Source: Cercophora sp. LCS_1
Lineage: Eukaryota > Ascomycota > Sordariomycetes > Sordariales > Lasiosphaeriaceae
Length of the DNA: 64,000 nt
Reading direction: 5' to 3'
NCBI GenBank assembly: GCA_036250225.1
Contig: JAPZLL010000015.1
Span: 186,001 to 250,000, forward strand
Below are positions 56,582-64,000 of this stretch, piece after piece (positions within the stretch are counted from its first letter, which is position 1; the number at the start of each line of letters is the position of its first letter). The notes beneath the pieces were generated by a model that made no database searches, had not been told where the DNA came from, and saw only the letters and a list, made by a program, of their open reading frames with translations. The position numbers were made by a program, and so were the translations under genes.

Positions 56582-57636
56582 TTTGCATTCGTTGCACCAT
56601 TGAAGAAGGAAGGATAGCGGTCAAAGGACACCTTGATGGATGAGGAAGACGCCATCTTCAGTTCGCAGAAGGCCTGCAGATTGCCGGCTTGGCATTGGCG
56701 GCAGGGGTTGCTTCCGCCTTGAACAAAAAGGGGACGGGCTTGATCTTCGAGGAGGCACTGATCAGGCTTGAAAGACCTCATAGGTTTTTAAACGGTGTTT
56801 ATAACTTATATAAAGGCCTCCAAGAAACAAATCTCGGCCTTCTATATGCATAGAGAGGCAGGAACGCCGGTAGGCTGGGCGAGCAAAATTCCGAGAGGTT
56901 ATTTCATGTACAGAACGCCTCCTGGTGACGTTGCACAGCTTGGCAACGGCCGGCTGTGAGACCCCACCTCCTTTCCAGCCAGGCGTAACCCAGACAAAGA
57001 GAGAAACCAGCTTTGCCAGCCAAACATAAGAAGCATCAAAAAGATGTTCCAAATAGCCTCGAACGGGATGTTTAGGGCGTCAAAACCTATCGACATTGCA
57101 TCTAGAGGCTATCCCAGAGTGTGGCTACCACTTGAAGCGGCAACAACTAGTTCAAGCGGAAAGATTCTAGGAAGAAGAAAAGAGTTCCAGGAACCACGGC
57201 AGCATCATTGGACAGGAGAAACCCACAAGATGTGTCATTGAGACACGACGTCAGGGGGCGGCCGCGCCGATCCGGGGCCGATAAGGGACCGAGAGATGCA
57301 GACATCTTCGGCATGCTGCCACGCCGATTGATGGAGTTTGCACCTTTCGCCTCAGCCCCCCGCTCAATGGGATTCTTGCCGAAGGAATGGAAATCGGGGA
57401 TAAAGCGCAGGTGGTTGCAAGCAGCTTGGGCGCCATCGAGTGCCGCGATGACGGCGTTCTACAGGGGTGGGGGTTTGGCGGGGTATGGAGGGGCATAAAT
57501 CGGCCCCTCCCTCAGGAACCAATTGAGAGGACCTCCAAGTCTTCTCTTCTGGCAGCTTCCAAGCTCCTGTATCTTTTCAGGAAACTCGATCTTCTGGTCC
57601 ATTGCACTCTCTCCAGACGTCGCTGTAGAACCAGCC
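56582..57636. other. Divergent promoter region, no gene
   Basis: Serves the minus-strand TAPT1-like gene and the plus-strand dienelactone hydrolase. Frames up to 96 codons without motifs. Nothing else seen. Confidence 0.4.
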
Positions 57637-58507
57637 ATGGCCTCCAATCCTCCATCTAAGTGCTGCACCGTCGGCGTCAAGCACGAGTAAGTCAGCGGCC
57701 CGTTTGCTCTCCGCGCAAGCAAGCTCTAATAGCAACAATGCAGAGGTTCCTCGACCGGCGAGCATATCAAGGTTGCTGGGAAGCACGATGGCTACCTTGC
57801 CACTCCCCCCGCCGACAAGAAGCATGAGGGCGTCGGCCTGCTTTACATTCCCGACGTCATTGGCATCTGGCAAAACAGCCAGCTGATGGCCGACCAGCTC
57901 GCCGCCAACGGCTACCTCACCTTGATAATTGACCCCTTCAATGGCGACCCGCTCCCCCTTAACCGGCCTGGCGACTTTGACTTTATGGCCTGGATGACCA
58001 AGGGCTCGACCGGTGACAATCCGCACACCAAGGAGGCTGTCGATCCTATCATCCTCGACGCCATCAAAACACTAAAGGAGGAATACGGGGTGAAGAAGCT
58101 CGGCGCTCTTGGGTACTGCTTCGGCGCGAAGGTATGCCACACAACTGTCCTACCGCCTCTCGGCATTTGCTAACCCTGCTTCACAGTACGTGGCGCGACA
58201 CTATAAGGATGGCATCGACGTCGGTTACTTTGCGCACCCATCGTTTGTCGACGAGGACGAGCTTGCAGGCGTCACCGGGCCTCTGTCGATTGCGGCCGCC
58301 GAGACGGATACCATCTTCCCTGCGGAGAAGCGGCACAAGTCGGAGGAGATTCTCAAGAAGACAGGCCAACCATACCAGATCAACCTCTACTCGGGCGTTG
58401 AGCACGGCTTTGCTGTGCGCGGGGACACATCGAAAAAACAGGCAAAGTTTGCCAAGGAGCATGCCTTTTTGCAGGCTGTCCACTGGTTCGACGAGCATCT
58501 CCTTTGA
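57637..58507 (+). CDS. Dienelactone hydrolase family protein
   Basis: Exons 57637-57686, 57744-58131 and 58187-58507 (introns 57 and 55 bp, gtaagt and gtatgc donors, CTAAC-type branches) give 252 residues. MASNPPSKCCTVGVKHEGSS is the usual N-terminus of fungal members. The alpha/beta-hydrolase core shows LLYIPDVIGIWQNSQLMADQ, the nucleophile elbow GYCFGAK with catalytic cysteine, the aspartate in AAETDTIFP, and the histidine in YSGVEHGFAVRGD. The family hydrolyses dienelactone and related cyclic esters; in fungi most members have no proven substrate. No signal peptide, so cytosolic. The ATG lies in the context cagccATGG. All three catalytic residues are present. Confidence 0.93.
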
Positions 58508-58845
58508 CTACAGGGCCAGATCTCGGAGCGTGGCTCAAGGCTGTAAGAGGGAGGACGTAGGTTTCAGCTTGTCCACCATCAACGCCGCGTGGATACGGAT
58601 TGCTAGGATACTGGCAGCAAGTGGGGCAGTCCGAACCGAATAAAGCTTTCAGCTGACAATATTGACTCGATGTTATGTGCCAGATGCCGTGCACCTTGTA
58701 TTTCTTTGGGTTATGATATCTTGACTGCATGCTGGGCAGGCCTGTTTCAACAGTCCAGGACAAATTTAGTGGCTGGCGCCAATTTAAAATTGACTCAAAT
58801 ATAGATTTAGGTTTTCAATGCCTAATTATTTATCTATAAGTTATA
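58508..58845. other. AT-rich stretch, decayed sequence
   Basis: From about 58750 the base composition falls to strongly AT-rich (for example atttaaaatt, attatttatctataag), unlike the rest of the window. It borders the truncated gene that follows. It may be a RIP-affected remnant of a mobile element, but no element is recognisable. Confidence 0.4.
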
Positions 58846-59382
58846 CTACCTCCTATGATACTCTAGTGTAAAGGATAAAGGAAATGGCCTGGACTGGTAA
58901 CGAAAGGGTTTTTTTTTCAGGTCCGCACAAGGCAGATAGATGCCAATGGGGCTGGAAAAACATCTTGTGGGGCAGTTGTGAGATGCAAAGATGCTGACCA
59001 TGACAGCCTGCACCCCCTCGCTCGTCGGCAGCACCCCCGGCAGAATCCAGGACATCTCCTGCGTACGCTTGGACGAGGCAAACACCTCATCCACAACCCT
59101 GTCCAACCCCGTCGTCTTCGAAAGCAGCGTCCGCTCCAGCGACGTCGGATTCCCGTTCACAAACCACTGCCGATAAAGCGCCTCAATCTCTCGCATCCCC
59201 GTGCCCCCGACACATACCGGAGCGTACGTCACGTTCGGCACCATGTGCGTCGCAAACACCGAGACAATCCGCCCTGTATTTCTGTCCGTCCATTTCCCTA
59301 TCCCACCACACACGTCAGTATCATCACCTTCCCCAGGGTTTTGGCGGAGCTGAGTAAGTGAGAGGCTTTGTCGGATTTTCAT
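58846..59382 (-). pseudogene. NTF2-like (SnoaL-fold) protein gene, 3' truncated
   Basis: The minus frame (MKIRQSLSLTQLRQNPGEGD...) codes for the first two thirds of a fungal NTF2-like domain: VCGGIGKWTDRNTGRIVSVF, HMVPNVTYAPVCVGGTGMRE, ALYRQWFVNGNPTSLERTLL, TGLDRVVDEVFASSKRTQEM and the typical SWILPGVLPTSEGVQAVMVS. Related proteins then continue with a GGKLYHEHxYWDQ strand that closes the fold (family knowledge). Here the sequence instead runs into unrelated residues and the AT-rich stretch, ending with LEYHRR. I found no intron leading to the missing part. So the gene is probably truncated and nonfunctional, next to other decayed sequence. Confidence 0.6.
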
Positions 59383-60121
59383 TGGTTCACGTAGTTAGCA
59401 AGGTGCACCGCCGGTTGGCCTGAGGATTGCCCGGATTGCAGCGACGACATCTTGGTCCAGTAGGCTACCTAATGCTTATTTCTGCGGTAGTTTGCTCGGC
59501 TGTATCCTCCGCCCAGCAAACACCCAATCTTACACCAGTATAAAACTTGTTTCCGGTAGCTTCTCGATTTCCTCATTCGACGTCTCGTCTTCGGAAACAT
59601 AATCGCAGAAGCACTCTCTCTCAAAGGCACCTGGGTGCCAGTCCATGTCCACCTGACGAAGAACCAACAGCCCACAGAGCAAGCCCGGATTGTACCCTAT
59701 CGGTCTGTTTCTATATGGATTGATCACACATATGCAAACAACGTCGATGTGGTCCTCGAGTATGTGCTCCCTCTTCTCGTTCATCCCGCAATCAGGAAGG
59801 AGTCAGGGGGTGACTGGCAGAGCCCGCGTAGACTGAGTGGTAGGCGTAATACCACTCGGCGACCGGGTCTCTCGACGCCCTTTTCAACGTGTCCGGGAGC
59901 AACTTGGCCGAGACGCGAACATGTAACGACTGGACTTGGCCGAACTCGTCCTGACGGGGATGCCTGTGCCTCCACTACCTCCCGCCACTATGATAGGAAC
60001 GTCTCGCGATTGCGTGGCCCCTTCCAGGCCCCGCTGCCGTACCTGGCCACAGGTCAGTCATTTCGTCTCAGGCCGCAGTCACACTCAAGTGCTTGGATGC
60101 ACTCATTATACCCCCTTAGGT
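59383..60121. other. Decayed region before the aldo-keto reductase remnant
   Basis: No intact gene. A gtcagtcatt donor near 60053 and a ccccttag acceptor at 60120 could be the last old intron of the reductase gene. Earlier exons of it are not recognisable. Frames across both strands are without motifs. Confidence 0.35.
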
Positions 60122-60389
60122 TTGTCTGGTATGGCTGTTGGCTTAGGGGAGGAGGTTATTCCAATTCCTGGGATTAGGACTATCAAGTATCTGGAGGAAA
60201 ATATAGGTGCTGTGGATGTTTGTTTTACTGAGGATGAGGCCAAGAAGTTGAGGGCGGCAGCTGAGGCGACCGAGCTGCCTGGGGATTGTTACCCCACTGC
60301 GTAAGTTATCGATTCTCAATGTCAGTGTTGTCGCTAACTGGGGTTATAGAATGATGAGTCCGATTTTTAGAGATACGCCGTCTCTTTGA
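60122..60389 (+). pseudogene. Aldo-keto reductase remnant (C-terminal exons only)
   Basis: Only the end of an AKR barrel is present: SGMAVGLGEEVIPIPGIRTI, KYLEENIGAVDVCFTEDEAK, ELPGDCYPTA. A 49-bp intron (60301-60349, gtaagt, GCTAAC branch, ttatag) joins to AMMSPIFRDTPSL and a stop. This matches the cofactor-binding end of the YakC/AKR13-type oxidoreductases (IPIPGT...NxxA). The preceding catalytic part (the D-Y-K-H tetrad) is missing, so this must be a 5'-truncated remnant. Confidence 0.65.
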
Positions 60390-60669
60390 ACCGGTAGGCA
60401 GGGATGCCTAATCGAAGTCCATCGCTGGGTGCAGCATTGCTAGCAACGAGCAAGTCAAGAGGGATATGAGAAGAACTGGCAAGTCTTCTAGATCGTTTTT
60501 TACTTGCTATATATGGCACTGAGATGTGAAACAACGGCTTTTGCTAGCAACCACCTATGCAGGTACTGAGTTCACATAAAGGAAAATGTGAGGTAGAATA
60601 GAGGTGTAATAAAGATAGTACAATGTAGAATGAGGCGATCCGCAAAAGTATATGATGTCGCAATGTGGA
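60390..60669. other. AT-leaning intergenic stretch
   Basis: No gene or RNA recognised. Confidence 0.35.
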
Positions 60670-61271
60670 TTAAACAGCCTCAAGACCTAGCTCCGCCCTC
60701 TTTTCCAACAACAAACCCTCAATTGCCTTATTTCCCTTCAATCTGGCCCAAAGAATGCTTTCCTCATTTGGGATAGCCCCCTTGTCAAGTAGAAGAGACA
60801 CAATAGGCCCCCTGTTAGACCAGATAGCCTTGAATAGGGTGTGACCACTGATTCTGGTCCCCCTTTCAAGGAGCAACTTCACAGCATCTGTGGGTCCCGC
60901 TCCTGCAGCGTTCGCCAACACAGTCGAATCCGGCTCTATCCCGCGATCCAGAAGCAAGTTCACGATAGCTGTGCTTCCTGACTTTGCAGCGTGTCTCAAA
61001 ACCAGCGAAGTCGGCTCCGCCCCAAAATCCAGAAGTGACTTTACTACCAGCTCACTCCCACTACGTGCACCCGCCTCTAGGTCCCTTGACTGCGGCACGA
61101 GCCCCTTACCCAGCAACAACTTCACCATTGACTCCCTCCCATTCCGCGCAGCTAAAACAAAGCTTCCGGGTCAGGTCGAACACCGTTGGCCAACAAAAAG
61201 TTCACCACATCTTCGTGTCCACCCCTTGTAGTATAATGTAATAGGCGGGGATGTCGACAAGTAGTGTCGTT
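60670..61271 (-). pseudogene. Continuation of the ankyrin gene behind a stop and a frameshift
   Basis: After the stop TAG at 61272-61274 the ankyrin-like reading continues in the same frame (NDTTCRHPRLLHYTTRGGHE, DVVNFLLANGVRPDPEALF), then needs a one-base shift near 61155 to go on as FVLAARNGRESMVKLLLGKG. Four more ankyrin units follow (GAEPTSLVLRHAAKSGSTAI, GPTDAVKLLLERGTRISGHT and others) to a stop at 60670. The continuity of repeats shows that these once formed one protein. Either the gene is disabled, or the short front product is the real one, or there are introns that I cannot place. Confidence 0.55.
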
Positions 61272-62772
61272 CTAAAAGAGCGCAACCAGGGCGGTATGCC
61301 CTCCAGCTGCAGCCCTAAGAGCAGGTGTTTGCCCGCCTTTGTCCTTGGAGTTTGCCTCAACTTCCTTGCTAGCCAGTAGCAACCGGACCACTGCTTCATT
61401 TCCGCTCCCTGCTGCAAGGTATAGGGGTGTCCGGCCTCTCCAATCCTTGGAGTCGGCGTTGACGTCCTGGCGGGCCAGGAGCAACTGAACCACAGCCGCA
61501 TGTCCCCCCTTTGCTGCAAAAGATAGGGGCGTCCGTTTATCCTGATCTTTAGAGTCGGCCTTAACGTCCTGGTGGGATAGCAGCAACTGAACTACGGCTG
61601 CGTGTCCATTCTCTGCTGCATAAGATAAGGGTGTACGTCCATAACTACCCTTTGAGCCGGCGTCAACATCCTGGTGGGCCAGGAGCAACTGAACCACAGC
61701 TGCATGTCCCCCCTGTGCTGCATAAGATAGGGGTGTCCGGTCTCTCCAATCCTTGGAGTCGACGTTAACGTCCTGGCGGGCCAGGAGCAACTGAACCACA
61801 GCTGCATGTCCCCCCTGTGCTGCATAAGATAGGGGTGTCTGGNNNNNNNNNNNNNNNNNNNNNNNNNNNNNNNNNNNNNNNNNNNNNNNNNNNNNNNNNN
61901 NNNNNNNNNNNNNNNNNNNNNNNNNNNNNNNNNNNNNNNNGGCCCCCCCAATCCTTGGAGTCGACGTTAACGTCCTGGCGGGCCAGGAGCAACTGAACCA
62001 CAGCTGCATGTCCCCCCTGTGCTGCATAAGATAGGGGTGTCTGGCCCCCCCAATCCTTGGAGTCGACGTTAACGTCCTGGCGGGCCAGGAGCAACTGAAC
62101 CACAGCTGCATGTCCCCCCTCTGCTGCACAAGATAGGGGTGTACATCCAATACTATCCTCTGAGCCGGCGTCAACATCCTGGTGGTGTAGAAGCTGTTCA
62201 ATCACATCCACGTGTCCTTTTTTAGCTGCTAACGACAAAGATGTTCGACAGTCGTAGTCTTTGCCGTTAACCTCAACTTCCGTGGAAGCCAGTAACAGCT
62301 CGACAACCTCTGTGTGTCCTCCCGCGATGGCGATATGCAATGCCGATCGCCTTCGGTCGTCGATTCTGTTGATGTCGGCCCCCATCTCCAAACCGAGTTG
62401 CGCGAGCCGCAGGCTTCCTTGAGCAGCCGCCTGTAGCAATCCGATGCTCCCCTTCGCTTTGATTTCCTCGAGTGATCGTAAGTATGCATCTCTTGCTGCT
62501 CGCTGTCCAGGCGGCACCGTTTCGCCTGGAACTTTGCGCAGATTGTGCTTCTTGCCCATATGTTCTCTCAGATACGCCTTGTTCGTCGTCTCAAAAAAGC
62601 ACTCGGACATATTGCAGTAATAATATGTTACGACGAGGACATGCACACGCTCCTTGTGCCGGCGAACATCCCGGGGCCGGCTGAAGCTCTTGCGACAAAT
62701 GTCGCACTGGCTTTTCGACACCAGTGTTCCCGAAACATCGGAGCCCATGTCCGGAAAGACTTGACTGGCCAT
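61272..62772 (-). CDS. C2H2 zinc-finger and ankyrin-repeat protein, interrupted by an assembly gap
   Basis: Start at 62772 (MASQVFPDMGSDVSGTLVSK). A C2H2 finger, CDICRKSFSRPRDVRRHKER VH, is followed by a second, looser one (CNMSECFFE...REHMGKKH). Then come ankyrin repeats of 34 residues. The middle ones are almost identical at DNA level (TPLSYAAQGGHAAVVQLLLA with RQDVNVDSKDWGG), while the flanking ones diverge. A run of 98 N at 61843-61940 interrupts the array. A whole repeat would need 100 bases there, so the printed sequence changes frame at the gap; the protein is probably continuous in reality. The frame ends at TAG 61272. Ankyrins bind proteins; such near-identical repeats are typical of fast-changing fungal recognition proteins (family knowledge). 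No NACHT or HET domain is seen. Confidence 0.7.
61640..62160. repeat. Tandem 102-bp ankyrin units, near identical
   Basis: The block cctggcgggccaggagcaac recurs at 102-bp spacing, for example at 61771, 61973 (after the gap) and 62075; the 61469 and 61671 copies are more diverged. Each unit codes for one 34-residue ankyrin repeat on the minus strand. Confidence 0.85.
61843..61940. other. Assembly gap (98 N)
   Basis: 98 N inside the repeat array. Flanks fit one missing unit of 100 bases (or 100 plus a multiple of 102), so the number of N is not the true length. Confidence 0.97.
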
Positions 62773-63298
62773 TTTAGGTGCGGTTGCTGGTGCGATTTCA
62801 ATGAGTGTGTGGGGAGAATAAAGGAAGGCACGGCATCTCTTGCCTCCTCAACTATTGTCGCTACATCCCTTGAGCACGATGTCGGATGGGGCGCGCTGAG
62901 AGAGATCCAACGACGTGTTCGGCAAACGATAGGACCAATCAAGGGTCACTTCTCCTGCGGCCGCGCCCTACTTCGTTGCTGTGTTGGGAGAGCGCCCTGT
63001 TCGGATGGCCCGACATGCGTGACAGGGGCCCTAGCCCCGACGACCCTTCAACTGCCTACATACCTTCTACCTCCCCTCCCGAGTTTTTCCCAATCTTCAT
63101 CCACGCCTCCAAATTCTCCTGTTTCTCATCTCTCACAACCGGTCACACGACCCTACACAACTCATCAACCTTCCCTACCCCCTTCTCGGGCGGTAGAGTT
63201 TCGGCCAGTTTGACTCTCAATTCTAGCTGTTATTCCGCAATTTTGGGCCATCACGTCGCCGGTTCACGCTGATTACCTTGGTCGCAACTTCGATCACC
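62773..63298. other. Divergent promoter region, no gene
   Basis: Serves the minus-strand ankyrin gene and the plus-strand zinc-finger gene. A C/T-rich stretch at 63050-63190 fits a fungal 5' UTR. No gene supported. Confidence 0.4.
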
Positions 63299-63740
63299 AT
63301 GTCGGAGATCACGTGAGTTTTTTTTTTTACGCTAATGCAAGAGCGCCTCCAGGCTCGATTGTTCGTTCCATCCCGTTTCAGTCGAGGGACATGCAGCTGC
63401 CGCCCAGTGCCCGGTGGCCACATGGCGCTTTGCCGAGCAATTTTACTACCACTTGGAGGCTGGGGATATACCAGGAGCGCCCTACTCTGAAGCCAATGAT
63501 GCGCTCCCCGATCAGGTCCCTGCAGCAAACAGCCCGCTCAACGAGGGGGAGCCTCCGCGCCCCGAAGCCTTCACTTGCCAAGTGTGTGGCACATCAACCA
63601 GTCGCGCAAGGGATCTCACACGGCACATGAGGTCGCACAACCAGGCCGAAAGGATTGCGTGCCCCCAGTGTGCCAAGCCATTCACCCGCCGGGACAAGCT
63701 TCGAGACCACCAGCGTCGCAAACACAGGCTGCAGATCTGA
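63299..63740 (+). CDS. Small C2H2 zinc-finger protein (133 residues)
   Basis: A 14-nt first exon, 63299-63312 (ATG TCG GAG ATC AC), and a second exon, 63353-63740. The 40 bp intron has gtgagt, a GCTAATG branch and the ctccag acceptor; using the later ttcag acceptor at 63381 instead breaks the frame. The protein begins MSEITLDCSFHPVSVEGHAA. After an acidic linker it has two C2H2 fingers at about 83-128: FTCQVCGTSTSRARDLTRHM then RSH, and IACPQCAKPFTRRDKLRDHQ then RRKH. The spacing C-x2-C-x12-H-x3-4-H is normal. It is probably a DNA-binding regulator in the nucleus. It ends LQI. The N-terminus depends on the tiny first exon, so is less certain than the fingers. Confidence 0.7.
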
Positions 63741-64000
63741 TCGGCGTTGTCGAAGAAACCTGGGAGGTCGATGTCAGGGTCAGGAATGGACACTTGGGTA
63801 TTCACGCGAAGGATATCGTTCATTATCTATATTTGCATTTCCTACACTCGTTACGGCTTTTATAATTGCCTTCGGTGGATAGCGCCATAGTTTAATCCAA
63901 GTGCTCGCACTCTCTTATCATGGTTCTTCTGTCCAGCTGTCGCCGACTGGAGCTGTCCCTCGCGTCACACAAAGCACCCGCAAGTCCGCAACACAAGACC
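63741..64000. other. 3' flank, no gene seen
   Basis: Sequence up to the window edge without a recognised gene. Confidence 0.4.

Noticed and set aside
1..64000. CRISPR arrays, bacterial operons, insertion sequences
   Set aside because: The DNA is eukaryotic with spliceosomal introns; none of these is present, and the only tandem array is the ankyrin coding repeat.

Overview
The window is a 64 kb piece of a filamentous ascomycete genome. The signs are many short introns (40-150 bp) with GT-AG ends and CTRAY-like branch points, fungal protein families (HET domain, GH16 with CBM1, S10 carboxypeptidase, SidA and a ferrichrome-type NRPS), and GC-rich genes separated by 0.5-3 kb. Sordariomycetes is my best guess (inference). 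Exon joins were worked out by hand. For nearly all genes the joined length is an exact number of codons.

Layout: 0.5-4.4 kb holds a secreted GH16 glucanase with a C-terminal CBM1 and a GMC oxidoreductase. 4.4-8.0 kb holds two minus-strand genes, an F-box-like protein and a single-pass membrane protein. 8.0-29.9 kb is the centre of the window, an intracellular siderophore locus. A 3.1 kb upstream region with three perfect ATCWGATAA iron-regulator (SreA/SRE-type) boxes precedes sidA (L-ornithine N5-monooxygenase). About 1.85 kb downstream is a 15 kb, 5002-residue ferrichrome-type synthetase with the order A-T-C-A-T-C-T-C-A-T-C-T-C-T-C. SidA supplies N5-hydroxyornithine, an acyltransferase coded elsewhere would acylate it, and the NRPS would join three of these with small amino acids and cyclise them through the last C domain. 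No acyltransferase or transporter gene is visible here.

30-41 kb: a tRNA-Ser(CGA), an oil-body-associated (DUF1264) protein with an awkward splice junction, two large unrecognised membrane-anchored proteins, and a serine carboxypeptidase. 41-51 kb: a frame-broken small gene, a HET-domain gene, a Pro/Gln-rich nuclear-type protein, a newly assembled 107-residue membrane protein, a tRNA-Ser(AGA) identical to the first except for one anticodon base, an uncharacterised ORF, and a small secreted cysteine-rich protein. 51-58.5 kb: conserved housekeeping genes (WW/FF splicing-type factor, TAPT1-family membrane protein, dienelactone hydrolase). 58.5-64 kb is degraded and fast-evolving: a 3'-truncated NTF2-like gene, an aldo-keto reductase remnant, an ankyrin gene with near-identical repeats, an assembly gap and disabling changes, then a small C2H2 zinc-finger gene.
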